A stretch of DNA of 64,000 bases, taken from contig JAIXMQ010000098.1 of NCBI GenBank assembly GCA_025716855.1, forward strand, positions 1-64,000, written 5' to 3'. The notes under the pieces are model-generated. The model did no database searches. It had not been told where the DNA came from and saw only the letters and a program-made list of their open reading frames with translations. Position numbers and translations under genes: made by a program. This DNA comes from Pilaira anomala (taxonomy: Eukaryota; Mucoromycota; Mucoromycetes; Mucorales; Mucoraceae). Below, piece after piece: positions 43,831-56,455 of this stretch; the first letter of the stretch is position 1, and each line of letters begins with the position of its first letter.

Positions 43831-45921
43831 ATGGGCAAAAAGAAGACAGCAGTTTTCCGTAATGGAGCAGATAATAACAGTGACTCAACTAAAGAAGATA
43901 AAGTTAATGCCATTAGAACCTGGAACGATGTTGAACACGATTCTGAAGATGACTGTAAGCTCGAATTGGATCTTTGGAATGACCTGTCACTAATCAACCT
44001 TTCTATAGTTCATGACGATAGAGAAAAAATTCTTTTGAACAACAACAATCAAGAGAGTGAAGAAGGTAAAATAAAACACTTAATCTCGGTACATTATGCC
44101 AAAATAATAGTAATATTTTTATAGAGCAAAGTGATCGCGAGATCTATGGTTTAGATGGTCTTGATTCCGAAGAAGAACTCTCTGAAGATGATATTACTGG
44201 AGAGCAAGAAGAAGAGGAAGTTGAAGATAAAACTTGGGGCACTTCTAAGAAAGCATATTATGATAATGACGAAGGTGACGATATTGATGAAATGCGTGAA
44301 GAGGAAGAAGAAGCTTTAAGAATTCAAAAGGAACACCTTTCAAATATGGATGAAGCTGATTTCGTAGATGATGCTTTAGCTGGTTGGGGTCTTGGTAACA
44401 ATGAAGATGCCGAAGCTGATAAAAAGTTAGTTGAAGATGTCAGTAAAGAATTGGAAGATATCTCTTTTGAGTAAGTAACAAATTAATTTTTTTTTAATGC
44501 CGATTACTTTTTTACTAAAAAACCATTAATTACAGTAAATTAAAGATTGAAAAACGTCGTAAAAATCTCCCTGTTGCTGAAAAGTTAAAAATTATTCAAA
44601 ATGAATCACCTGAATTGATTGATTTGCTTGATGAATTCAAAGATAACGTTGAAGCTGTTAAACTTTTAGAATCCATTGTTCAGAAGTAAGTATTAAAATA
44701 ATGCGAAAACTACACATTTATTAAGCGTATTTTATAGAATTCAATCTAGAGGAAAGGAGCAACATGAAACTGCCCAATTTATTCTTTTTAAATACCAAAC
44801 ACTTATGAATTACATGACAAACATTTCATTTTATTTCGCATTAAAAGCATCAGAGACGAACGATATTCGTGACCATCCTGTCATTCAAGCATTATTCAAA
44901 CTCCGTCAAACATTAGAAAAATTAGATGCAATAGAAGAGAAACTTCAAGATGAAATTCAAGACTTTGTAACTGAATTAGAAGATGAACAAGAAGAAGAGG
45001 AAGAAGAAGTTCCTGTTGAGAAGGCTGAAAAAAAGACTAAATCATTAAAGAATAAGAAGAAGGCAGTTAAATTTGTCCCCACACATGATTCTGATCTTTC
45101 AGATGATTTACAACAGTCTGGAATTGAAGAAGAATCTGAAGATGAACAGGATATTTTGAATGATATTCATGATATTGAAGAAGAGTTTAAGAGTCTTAAA
45201 AAAGCTTCCAAGAAGCGTAAAAGAACTGTTACTGATGACTTTGGAGAATTGGAAGCATTGGATGAAGTGGATATGGAAGATAAAATTATCAAGAAAAAAT
45301 CTATTAGAGATTATGTCGCTAAAATTGATTCTGTAAGCATTGTTATAAACATTCGTATACTATTTATACTAACAATTACCCCTTCCTATATAGAAACAAG
45401 CTAGAAACTCCAACAAATATCAGGGTGATGTTGATTTACCATACAGAGATCGTGTTAAACAGGAGCGTAAGGGTGTTGCTCAGCCTCAAGATACATCAGC
45501 CGATTTAGATAATAACGATTGGGATGAAGATGATGCTGCTGCTGCTGATGAAGTCCGTAACGGTAAAGCAGATTCAGATGAAGAATATTACACAGAAGTT
45601 GTTGCTGGCAAAGAAGCACTTAAACGTGCCAAGTTGGAAGACTATGAAGCTGAGCGACCTGCTATTGAGAGTCGCGACACTCAAGTTAATGATGGTCAAA
45701 AGCGTTTAGCAACTTACAAGATCTTGAAGAATAAGGGCTTAACTCCTCATCGTAAGAAGGAGAATAGAAATGCTCGTGTCAAGCACAGAAATAAGTATGC
45801 TAAGCAAATGAAGAAGTTGTCTTCTACAAGAGCTGTTGTCAAACCTCAAACTTCTGGTTATGGTGGTGAAATGAGTGGTGTAAAGACAAATGTTGTTAAA
45901 TCTGTTAAATTATCGCAGTAA
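43831..45921 (+). CDS. UTP3: U3 snoRNP protein UTP3/SAS10
   Basis: Multi-exon gene from MGKKKTAVFRNGADNNSDST; the first introns (donor GTAAGC after DSEDD, then GTAAAA after ESEE) splice in phase. The long acidic N-terminal part has SKKAYYDNDEGDDIDEM. The Sas10/Utp3/C1D domain reads LPVAEKLKIIQNESPELIDL, LKASETNDIRDHPVIQALFK and LRQTLEKLDAIEEKLQDEI. The C-terminal SAS10 domain ends GQKRLATYKILKNKGLTPHR and KKENRNARVKHRNKYAKQMK. It acts in the nucleolar SSU processome in 18S rRNA maturation. It is transcribed divergently from BUD13. Confidence 0.9.
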
Positions 45922-48900
45922 AAAAAATTACTTTTTTCTTATTCTTGTTTTATTTCATCTTTTTTTTTTTTTTTGTATCTATCCCCCCAGAACCTCCTTT
46001 CTAAGTGAAGTGTTTTTTTTTTTCTGTATTATTTTATACGATAATAAACTAATTAAATTTTATCAATACTTGATTTCAATTTATATAATACAAATGTTTT
46101 CTAACTACTATAAATAAAGTATTTTAACCATGTGGTTTGTAATCGTATTTAGTAAGGGAATCTGACAAATGTATCATGGGATCATTAATCACATTATATC
46201 AAATATATGCATTTCTCTTTGTATTTGATCATTACCGAGTAGATAGACTGCATGTATAATATGATTCGCACATCAACATATAGGATACAGCTATGAATTA
46301 AATAAAACAGCGTTCATCCTGACAGAAATTCGGAAAAAAAGTGCGCACTAATAAACTCTTATCGTTCTGCTTTCATCTTTTTGTCAATTACATAATAATC
46401 TAAGGGCCAATTCCATTCTTTTAAAATAACACTGTCTTACCTCCTCTAAAAAAAAAGTCTAATATTACTAGACATAATCCAAGTTGGTTTACTCCCGCGA
46501 CGTCTGCGCTGAGTACGCGGATTTAAACAACTCTCTTTTAGATTTAGCTGTAAGAATATGCAAATTAAAATTGAAGTGACAGGAAAATAGTGTCTCCTCA
46601 TGAAATGCAAACACTTATTTATACAAATTGTTTAAGGGATGGAAGTGGCTCACATATAGCTTATGATGTAAACATTACTTATCTTCTTGTTTGCTTGTAA
46701 CTATATAATAATTGTAGTGTTAAATTTTAATAATTGTTGAATGTGATATATATAAATAGGTACTATTTATGTCTGTCTTCAAATAGTTAATCATTTGTTA
46801 ATACCTCAACTGTTACCTTATTTCAATGTAAATGATGATTTATAAAATGTTTATATTAAAACTTATCTCACATATTGTTGTATATAGTTTTACACATAAA
46901 ACTAATAATAGATTCACTTTTCTGCCAATGCCATTTAGTTTTCCTCTCATTTTCGTATAATTAAACAGACTCTCCCTTTCTCCACATATATTGTTATGTA
47001 GTTTAATTTTATTTAAAATAAACTTTCAACGACAGAGATGTATGATTCTAATACTGTACAATCATTTAACTTATACTAATGGCGTTGACAGATACTTGAT
47101 AACTATTATGCGTGCATTATACAATTATATTAATTGTATATTGTAATTGGATAGAGATAAGTTTATTTGCTCCAAGTTCGTTTTATTCATAAGTTGTAGG
47201 TAGATAAAATGCATGGAGGAAAAATCTTGGCAATACCAGTAAATAAGGTAATATATCATCTGTTTTTTTTCATCAACGTTCATATGCGAATGAATATACT
47301 CACATGGTGATACATTACAAATGTATGGATTGACATAGCACAGATATGCGCGATTTCAATTAAAGTGTATTAAACGCTAAGAGAATACTAGCTCAGTCTT
47401 ACATCCTTTACACATGATCTTTAACACAGCCACAGACAAAAAGAAAGCGAATTTATGTATTAACAGATTATTTTTGTTTGCTTACATTCTTTGTTTAAAA
47501 ATTAAAAAACATTTCTTTATAAGCGATATAATTACCATGTCATATTAATATAAAAAGCTTGATATTAGATAAGTGAAACAGCCAAAAAGTAGAAATTATA
47601 TAGAACTAAACTAACTGTTTTTTATAATCTCTGATATAACATTACTATATGTTAATGTTAGAAACAAATTGTTAAACATTAAATCTTTCCCTTTTAAGAT
47701 GAAACCGTATATGTAGACATAGGGAACAGACATTTAGTGGAAATATATGCGGTATTGATTAATTGATCGCCCTAGAATAAAGACTTTTTTTTTTTATCTT
47801 GCATAAAGGTTGTTTCAAAATAGAGATATATCACATTTTTGCGGCTACAGGAAAAACTATATTGGCGTTTTTAAGATATTACACATATGCAGTTGCTACA
47901 TACTGCACAGTTTTCTGCTTTGAAAAGTTTTAAGCAAATATTAGTTAGAAAGACATGCTTCAAAATTATAGTAGTTAAACTATTATCCCCTGTTAAATTC
48001 AGCTCCTTTGGTCCAAGTTGAAAGGCATAATTTTATTATGAGCTTTTGGAAGTATAATATTCAACCTATCTTCTATACATTTACCAGCCCTGGATATATA
48101 TCAGCGCGACACGCTTTTGACAATGACAGTTTAATTATTTAATTTCTAGTATGTTAGGGTGCATAGAGCTTCTTTTTTTTATGTCGCGGTAATTGTATTC
48201 TTTTCGTTGTGCATATTTATATTGAAACTAGTGTACATCCGCTCTTCTAAATTACTGTTAAATGAAAAAAAAATGGGTTAAAAATCATTTACTTCTGTTT
48301 ATATTGTAGCTCTAACTATGTAAGCAATTACGTGAGAAGAAAAGAATGTCATCATCGCTCTTATTTAATACAATCTCGTATTACGTGTTTTCATGCTAAC
48401 GTTTTAATGAGCGAAATAGTACGACGACATTTTTTGGGCATTCGAATTATCTTAAATAAATTGAGTAGCTTCACTATCCCCTGAATAAACCATTTTTTAA
48501 TGAATTGGAATGTAAATTTGAGAAGAAAAAAACTATTACCTATAATTCAGGGCATGAACATAAATATATAAATTTATATAGATCATAAACTTTTTGGATA
48601 ATAGTACTCTTTATTACGCTGTATTAGACATTAACTCAAGTGTAATAAACTACATTAAAGATTCTCGGTTGGACTGATAGTTATTTAATACTCTACCTGA
48701 TCTGTACAAATAATGACGAAAAAATACTAATGTTGAGCTGCTGAGTTATCGAATCGAAATGCCACGTTGGGTATCAATTTCTAGCCTTTTACTTTAGTAC
48801 ATAATTATCATAAATTTTTATATCCTATCATATTTAATCGAAATAAGATATTCAAGGATAAGAAGTTCATAAGTCTGCTAAGTAATAAGCAAAGAAATGT

Positions 48901-49198
48901 AAATAGACTACTTCCATCCTTTTGGAGGGTTTTTAAGGAAAAACTTTGGTGATGTAATATCTGTGTTATTTAATTGCCTTTAATGGTGGGTATACGATAA
49001 TACTTAATCCTTCATAGCTCTACATACTATAAATTTACTGTATGCAGAGTCCGTTTATTTATTTTTTGCTCTTGTGAAAGAAAACGAGTTCCGAACCCTG
49101 ATTTGAAAAGAATTAAAAAAATGTGATTTTTATAAAAGAGGTGTGGGAGTTTTATTAATTAAGAGAGTTATTGTTTTTAAATAAAAGAGGGGAAAGGT
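45922..49198. other. 3.3-kb gene-poor intergenic region
   Basis: No supported reading frame, tRNA or transposon end. It has a small GC-rich patch near 46491-46520 (CCCGCGACGTCTGCGC) within otherwise AT-rich DNA. Both neighbours end here (UTP3 plus strand, coiled-coil gene minus strand), so no promoter is required in this interval. Confidence 0.45.
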
Positions 49199-49417
49199 TT
49201 AATCTTCGGCAGTGGTAATCTTTTCGTGAATCTTTTCAATATCTTGCTTGAGTTCTTCATCTTTTTCAGTAAGCTCTTGGGTTTCACGTCTTAATGCTTC
49301 AATTTCTTCTCTTAACTGTTGTTCATTAGTTTTCAGTGTGTTGAGTGATAAATCTCGTTGAAGTTCGGGCTTAACGCTAGCAGTTGATACTTGCTCGGAG
49401 GGAATAGTGTTGTTCAT
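49199..49417 (-). CDS. Small coiled-coil protein (72 aa)
   Basis: A single frame from MNNTIPSEQVSTASVKPELQ at 49417. Residues 30-70 form a strong charged coiled coil (TNEQQLREEIEALRRETQEL, then DEELKQDIEKIHEKITTAED) with heptad leucines/isoleucines. It is divergent from RPS3 with 223 bp between start codons. No family recognised. The good start context and heptad pattern argue it is real, though its shortness leaves doubt. Confidence 0.5.
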   Translation of the reverse strand: MNNTIPSEQVSTASVKPELQRDLSLNTLKTNEQQLREEIEALRRETQELTEKDEELKQDIEKIHEKITTAED

Positions 49418-49640
49418 TTCTTAAGATTTTTATGTGGTAAGAAGAAAAAAGAAAGTGTGGAAATGACTTTATGAATAATTTAAATGGCATTAATGAAATC
49501 TGGTGTATTAGTTATTAGAGCCGACCCGGACATGGACCGGATACCTTTAATTCCCTTTTTTGGAAAGAACGCTGGATCTTCATAGTACCAGATTGACATC
49601 CATCCATCCTTCCCTTTTAACGAAACCTATCTATATAAAC
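49418..49640. promoter_or_regulatory. Divergent promoter region of RPS3 and the coiled-coil gene
   Basis: It carries an isolated GC-rich stretch GACCCGGACATGGACCGGA (49522-49540) made of two related half-sites, GACCCGGA and GACCGGA, about 100 bp upstream of the RPS3 ATG. This is a plausible ribosomal-protein-gene activator site, but no known factor is assigned. Confidence 0.4.
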
Positions 49641-50588
49641 ATGGCTACCGTTGCTCAAATCTCCAAGAAGAGAAAGGTACACTATCCAAAGTTACATCTA
49701 ATGGTTATATATGTGGATGTGGAATTAACTCTTTTTTTTTTTTACTCCTTTATTAGTTCGTAAGTTGAATATTTCTCTAGATTTCGTACCTCAATTAGTA
49801 CAATTGTCGAAATTTACATACATTGTTTTTAGGTCGCTGATGGTGTCTTCTACGCTGAATTAAACGAATTTTTCACTCGTGAACTTGCTGAAGATGGTTA
49901 TGCTGGTGTTGAAGTTCGTGTTACCCCTGCCCGTACCGAGTAAATATTATTTTATTTTTAGAATTTCAACAAATGACATGTCAACTAAACACTCTTTTAA
50001 AATAGAATCATCATTCGTGCCACTCATACACAAAACGTTCTTGGTGAGAAGGGTCGCCGTATTCGCGAATTGACCACTCTCGTCCAAAAGCGTTTCAAGT
50101 TCCCCGAGAACGCTGTTGAACTTTACGCTGAGCGTGTTCAAAACCGTGGTCTCTGTGCCATTGCTCAATGTGAGTCTGTTAAGTTCAAGCTTCTTAACGG
50201 TTTGGCTGTTCGTCGTGCCTGTTATGGTGTTGTTCGTTTCGTTATGGAGTCTGGTGCTAAGGGTTGTGAAGTTGTTGTTTCTGGTAAGGTCCGTGCTGCT
50301 CGTGCCAAGGCCATGAAGTTTGCTGACGGTTTCATGATTCACTCTGGTAACCCTGCTCGTGAATATATTACCACTGCCGTTCGTCACGTCGATTTACGTC
50401 AAGGTGTTTTGGGTATTAAGGTTAAGATTATGTTGGATAACGATCCTACTGGTCGTAACGGTCCTAAGCTTTCTCTCCCTGATATCGTCACCATCCTCGA
50501 ACCTAAGGATGAGGCATCTATCACCGAACCCTCTGCTCAAGACTTCAGACCCGCTGCTGCCACTACTGAAACTCCTGTTGAGGCTTAA
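49641..50588 (+). CDS. RPS3: 40S ribosomal protein S3 (uS3)
   Basis: Four exons: 49641-49676, 49757-49759, 49833-49939, 50006-50588; total 729 nt, 242 aa. The second exon is only TTC, the phenylalanine of the conserved KKRKFVADG. It has TATTAG before it and GTAAGT after it. The KH domain reads [18 protein letters not shown] and the C-terminal domain [40 protein letters not shown] and [18 protein letters not shown]. uS3 lies at the mRNA entry channel of the small subunit. Codons are richer in C/G-ending forms than in neighbours, as expected for high expression. The stop (TAA) is at 50586-50588. Confidence 0.95.
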
Positions 50589-53489
50589 TATTCTCTTTTT
50601 TTTTGTCTATAGTTTAAATAAATAGTTCTCAATCTCAATTCATGCTAATTTATTTTATTTATTCATTTTGATTTTAAACGCCACAACTACTCAGAACCTT
50701 GTTTTTTTTTACCATATCATATACAGACACAAACGATTAGATAAATGGAGAAGCATTGGATAGATTTAAAGATATAGAGTAGCGCACAAATTCTTGTTTT
50801 CGATCTATTATTGAACATCAATCTTTCGAAGCATAAAATTAGTGAGATATAATCGAACAACAATATGTTGATGAGTTACCTGTTTTTTTGAGTAGATAAC
50901 AAAAATACAACATGGATTTATAAATAGTCTGAGAGTAACTTCTCGTATGCAATATACAGTAATAGGTTACATATTGATCGTCGAAAGTGTTTTGTCTAAC
51001 GAATTATCATCAAAACGACTTTAGTATAATAGGGGTATTTATCTCCAAAAAACCGTGTCTGAAATTTATTGGTCTATAAATTATGTTTGTTTTAGCTCAA
51101 TTTGATCTGAAGACCCCTAATATGTACATAAAATCAGATCATTTACAACAATAGGAAACAAATATTTCGATAAATTGAACGTATAGATAGATATTTACAT
51201 GAACTAAAAGACCCATCTAGTTATGGCAACAAAAGAATATGTTAAATCCGTGTGCCGTGATAGATATTGATTTCTGAGAAATGCTTAATTTTTTTTATAA
51301 AGGAACGAACTTTAAGCCAACAAATGACCTACATTAAAAGAAATTAAGAAATGGAAATGTTTCTTCTATAAAAACGACATAAAAAGAATTATAAGTCGAT
51401 AGCTGTTTTCTTATCAACTACTATTTCAGGTGCTTTTAAAGATTATCCCTAATTTTTTTTAAACCATGTAACGATTTCAAAGAGTTTCAACTTTAAAGAT
51501 TATAGTCACATCTGATACATTATATCCTGTACTTTAGCGGCATTATGAAGCATACAACTTAAATCATGTCATTACATAAGTTAACCACTGAAACCTTTTA
51601 GAAAAGGTTCTAGCTTGAATTAAGAACAAGAGACTTTGAAAACTACCCTAGCTATCGGTTAATACCAGCTAGCCAAGATACATAACGGGTATTCTAAATC
51701 AAATAATATTGATTTCAAAAAGTACAGAAAGTGCAAGTTATGTCGGTTTAATTATTTAATAAACCCAATCTTTTTTTCTCGGTATGAATATACTACCTTT
51801 CGTTAACAATCTGGGGGGGGGGGTTTTATATATTTGAACGATCGGAATACAATAAATTATTTTGAAAAGCTGTGTATGTTACTCGGTGTACCTACTTACT
51901 TAAGATAGAAAACGTTTTGTAATTTTAGCAAGATCCTTCTTCTAAACATAGAGCGTTCTCAGGGTACAATTTTAACTTTGAAATCAAAGTTTTTCTATTT
52001 CCATACACCGCCGCTTTTGCTCAAGCTAAGTATTACATATTCATTCAGCTTTTTACGATTCGGAAGCATTTTTTTTCTTTAAAAAAAGGGGATCACTCTC
52101 AGGTCTAAATTAGAGCCTTTCAATTCTTTAGAGAAGCAGGTTTTTCTTTGAAAAAGTAGAGAAGTTAACGGTTTGCTCTTTATAAGTATAATGTAAAAGT
52201 ATTGCTTTTAGTAAATAACTTATGTAGTACCATCAATTGCTTTCGGAACGATCCTTTTTTTTCGATAGGAAAGCCATGAATTAACTAATTAGGCTATTCT
52301 ATTGAGCTTCAATAACTGGAGTTATACATTGTAGTAATCTTGGCTTTTGGGGGGGGGACGTTCTTTGTTGTCAAATAAATATTTTAACGTAAAGACATAT
52401 TTTTGTTTTTTTTTAAAAAAAAGGTACGATCGAGTTGTAAGACATGGATGACATTTCTTAAAAAGAAAAATAAGGGCCCTTGTATTCACCTTTCCATGCT
52501 TAAACTTTCAAGGTTTAACTTTTTTTTAAAAAAAAAACTATTTTTCTAAACCGTTTTTTTTTTTTTACTTCTGTAACACGGGACTACATGTACAATTAGA
52601 AATTAAATTTACAATAATGTAAAGTGTGTAACAATGTGGTTAAAAGAAGTGGTGGGACTGTGTCTGAAACACGCACATACATTTTTTGCAACAATTATAA
52701 TAATTCGATCTTTCGCAATTTCTGTACACACATGTCGTGTGTGTATTATTCAATTGGTAAAAAAAAAAAAAGTTAGAGATCTCGGTTGTACTGTTGTTTT
52801 TATATAAAAAAATAAAGTTTTATTATTACGCTTCACAAGAAATATATATAAAAAAAAAGCTAGTACCTGATGATTCGTCAAGCAAGAGATAATTGGATCA
52901 TTTTAGCCGGAGAGAAAAACTTTTTTTTATGGTTCATAACAGCAGTTACATAAAAAATGGTTTTCTTTGACCTTGCTGTAAAGGGTACAATGGAAAATGC
53001 GAAACATGTAATGCATGTAATTGAAAAAGTGTAATAATTACGTATTTACAATGTTTTAGCTCGAAATAAATGCTTTTGCTTGTATAAATTATCACAATGG
53101 CTCAATATATGCGCGGGAAAGGTTCATTACCTGTGTTGTGCAGAGTAAAAAATAAAAATAAAACTTATATGAGAAGTTTCTTGTGCTCAAATGTAACTTT
53201 CAATATCTACCCTTGGCTCTTTTGTATTTACATTATTTGACGCGATAATATAACTATTTTCTTGTAGATTTAAAGAGTAGTAGTGTCACATAGAAATACA
53301 ATACAAAGGAGTCTAACCAAAAAATACTTGTTAGGAACAACTCCGTTTCAAATTTTATTTATGCATTTAATATGGTTTTATTTTTATGTTTTGTACATGA
53401 CAGGATTTTAATTTTTCTCCCCCCCCCCTCTCTCTCTCTTCTGTTATGTTTTATTAAAAACTAATAAGAGGGTAAATGAAAAAATGTAG

Positions 53490-53551
<62 letters not shown>

Positions 53552-53578
53552 TGTGCGTGTGTATGAATAAAATAAAAA
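50589..53578. other. 3-kb gene-poor intergenic region
   Basis: No supported gene, RNA or transposon end. It has G homopolymers (about 51812-51822, 52349-52356), a C run (53410-53418) and a (GA)n microsatellite (53492-53547) just past the next gene's stop. Confidence 0.45.
53492..53547. repeat. (GA)n microsatellite
   Basis: About 27 GA units, lying in the 3' flank of the minus-strand gene at 53579-54067. Confidence 0.9.
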
Positions 53579-54067
53579 TTATTTGCTGGAAGAATACCGC
53601 CGGTAGAACTTTGGTTCCGTCCCGTTTTGTTGATTTTTTGGAACAATTTCCGTTGATGATTGAGAAGAGTTAGAAGAAGAAGAATAATTAGAAAGTTGAT
53701 AAAACTGATGAAAGTTGCTATAAGTAGTGATAGGGTTACTTTTTCTTTTTTGAAGAGAAACGAGTGGAAAGATATCTTTTTCTTTATCAGGCGTGATAAA
53801 ACCTTTACGATAAGCAAGAATGGCTAAGGGTATATTATCTTCATCATCATTATTATCTTCTTCTTCTTTTATAGATGGAGATAAAGAAAATCGTTTCTTG
53901 TTATGAGCATTTCTCATTATTCTGAATTGAACACGATTATTAGGAATGGTAGCAAAATTGGATGGAATAACATATTCGTGTGTTTGTATTTGTTGAGTTT
54001 TCGCCTTTATTTTCACTTGATGATAAGAAGGATCTTTTGGCTTGGATTTTATAGTTGTTGCATTCAT
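53579..54067 (-). CDS. Orphan hypothetical protein (162 aa)
   Basis: A single frame from MNATTIKSKPKDPSYHQVKI. It is basic at the start, with an acidic patch (KEEEDNNDDEDNIP) followed by LAILAYRKGFITPDKEKDIF and a serine/asparagine-rich end (YRRYSSSK). No membrane segment, signal peptide or family motif. The IPLAILAYRKGF stretch is the most protein-like part. The start is followed by TATA-like sequence upstream (TATATATTTATAAAAG near 54129-54148). Function unknown; it could be a lineage-specific gene. Confidence 0.5.
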   Translation of the reverse strand: MNATTIKSKPKDPSYHQVKIKAKTQQIQTHEYVIPSNFATIPNNRVQFRIMRNAHNKKRFSLSPSIKEEEDNNDDEDNIPLAILAYRKGFITPDKEKDIFPLVSLQKRKSNPITTYSNFHQFYQLSNYSSSSNSSQSSTEIVPKNQQNGTEPKFYRRYSSSK

Positions 54068-54245
54068 GATATTTTATAGTTAAGAATGGATGAAAGAAGG
54101 GAAAGAAAAAGGGAAAATTCTGTGTGAAATAATATATATTTATAAAAGCCCAGGTTATAAACATAAATTATGTGTGCGTATTTTAAATAGGAGCTTTTTA
54201 TTTTATTTTATTTTTCATAAAATAAAATGGTATGATGTGGTATTT

Positions 54246-55278
54246 TTATAAAGATTGTTCTTGATTACGAGCTTTTTCTTCCATTTTATCTAGCACTCCT
54301 TGTACTTCATATTCCTCAAATACAGGACCAGTCTTTGAACATTTTGCCTTCTTTTTTAATTCATTACAAAGTTCATCTAAATCAAATTTTTCAAATAATG
54401 GATGACTTTCCATTCGACTCCAAACGGTTGAACATGATATTAGATCTACAGTTCCAGGTTCTTGTAAAGGTACTGTATTATTGTTTAAAAATTGTTCTAG
54501 CTCATTAAATTTCTCAAAACGACTCTTTTCAGAAGTAACGATAGGTACAGGATGACTAGCTAATGTTTCGTTTAAAAATCCATGTGAATCAAACAAGGGT
54601 TCCGTTAATAATTGATCAAATGCATTTGAGCATACTTCTTCTTTTAATCGTTCGCAAAATGATACACCATCTTTATCTCGAATACAGGCTACTGCAGAAG
54701 ATGAAATTCTAGGTGTCAAAATATAATCCGTAACCGGTGATACACCTTCTGTCACTGTAGGTGATACCACCGTAGCAACCTGTTGCTGTTGCTGTTGCTG
54801 TTGCTGTTCATTTTTAGATTTTAATTCTTCTATCTCTTGCCTTAATTGTGTTACTTCAATTTTATGTGCTGTTTCAATCTCTTTAATCTTATCTTCTAAT
54901 TCTTTTACATAACGTTCTTTTCTCTCTCGAAAGGCTCTTTGTGCTGCTCTATTTTGTTCTTTACGTCTTTTTCGTTGATCGATAGCTGGTGTTGCGGATG
55001 TATTAGAACCTTGTGAACTTGTACTATTTCTTCTATCTATAGATATATTGTTAGATTACGTGTATTTAAATAATGGAAACTAAATACATACCGGACAAGT
55101 GATCTGTTGAAGAAGGATCAGGTTGAGTAGATGACCATTTACGTTTATTTTGTTCGGATATCTCTTCTAGAGAAGGTTTTATTGGATATGTAGGAGCAAT
55201 AGAAGGAGCAATAGGTCTATAAGTGTGGGTTGGTGCAAGTAAATGTTGTAAATTAGTTGATCGTATTTGCTGACTCAT
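54246..55278 (-). CDS. PAP1/YAP1-like bZIP transcription factor
   Basis: Two exons (55278-55092, 55036-54246) give 325 aa from MSQQIRSTNLQHLLAPTHTY. The basic region QRKRRKEQNRAAQRAFRERK is the fungal AP-1 signature, followed by a short leucine zipper (ELEDKIKEIETAHKIEVTQL) and a glutamine run. Cysteines cluster as in the redox domains of PAP1/YAP1: VACIRDKDGVSFCERLKEEV plus a following Cys, and the C-terminal SCSTVWSRMESHPLFEKFDL, DELCNELKKKAKCSKTG. In relatives, oxidation of these cysteines masks the nuclear export signal and switches on antioxidant genes; that role here is inferred. The protein is shorter than YAP1, with little sequence between zipper and redox domains. Confidence 0.85.
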
Positions 55279-55279
55279 G

Positions 55280-55314
<35 letters not shown>

Positions 55315-55320
55315 AACAAG

Positions 55321-55530
55321 TAAAAAAAATGTTGCGATTTATTTTTTAAAAAAAAAAATTTTAATTGCCAATTATGGAATGAATAACTGATTGAAGTGAT
55401 AAAACAATGAATCATGTTGCACGAAAATATGATTTTTTTTTTTTTTTGAAAGAGTCGTTTGTATTAATACAAGAAGCTTTACGCTTTGAATAATGATGTG
55501 TAAAACCTTTCTTTCCCAACTCCTTATTAT
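55321..55530 (-). pseudogene. Relic of a second globin 3' end
   Basis: This stretch aligns with the 3' end and flank of the globin gene downstream (56275-56530). Both share AAATTTTAATTGCCAATT, TGGAATGAATAA and GCAAGAAGCTTTA-type segments in the same order. On the minus strand the relic still reads KGFTHHYSKRKASCINTN against GSTNHYSSKKNKASCVIQ at the intact gene. Nothing of the globin fold itself is recognised further upstream. Best explained as a decayed tandem duplicate. Confidence 0.55.
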
Positions 55531-56455
55531 CGCCCTCAACTAATTGAGTATAAAATTACTTAGCACTCGGCCTGTTCACTACGCTCACTACGCTTACCAT
55601 CTTTCTAACGTAATCGGACGCAATACCTTCTGTGCAGTCTGTACAGGACAGAGTATTCACTATTGATAATGAACCACTTCCTTACAATAAAACTACTGAA
55701 ATTATGATATGAAGTCTTATTATGAGTTTAACATGTATTATGCAAATTCCAAAAGCATCAAGAAATAAACATGTTATACATATTTATGGTAAGATAAATC
55801 ATAGCCCACAACAAATAACAAATATAGAATAAATGGCGTATGTATTGTACCGGATTTAATCAAGGCGATGACAGCTGTAGGGGACAAAGTAAGAATCCTC
55901 AATTGGTTGATGATGATATAATAAGGGTTCTCATCAGACTTCTAAATCCAACCCGTATTAAAATGAGGTGCACTTTTCCGAAAAGAGAAATATCATAAAC
56001 CAATTTCAATTATGCTGATTTAGATTTTATTGAAGTAATAAGCAATCGCTTGTAAAATAGTAATTATAATCTCTTTTTTATATATACTTCAAATCATCAT
56101 CAAACGCCCTTGTTTTCTTTTAGCAACACTTGAAAGAACAGCAACTATACATACAAAGAAAGAGCAACTCATACCAAGTCATTCATAATTTGAGATGTCG
56201 TATACAAAAATGAACCAATTATTTATTAAAAATCAAAATGATATAACTACAGTCTTTAATCGAAACCAGAATAAAAGAAAAGATGTTTGTGATTTATTTA
56301 AATAAAAAATTTTAATTGCCAATTTTGGAATGAATAAGTTGATTGTAAGGGAATATGAAAGTAAAAGAAGGAAAAAACTATATGCATGCAATATTTTTTT
56401 TTTCTGAAATATTAAATACAAGAAAATGCAAAGAAGAAAATCAAAAGTGGAAAAG
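55531..56455. other. Intergenic, no supported gene
   Basis: Somewhat less AT-rich near 55565-55625 (repeated CACTACGCT). No coding, tRNA or transposon signature. It separates the globin relic from the intact globin gene. Confidence 0.45.

Noticed and set aside
46491..46520. GC patch as a centromere or origin element
   Set aside because: Thirty bases of higher GC alone are not evidence; no repeats or known motif accompany it.
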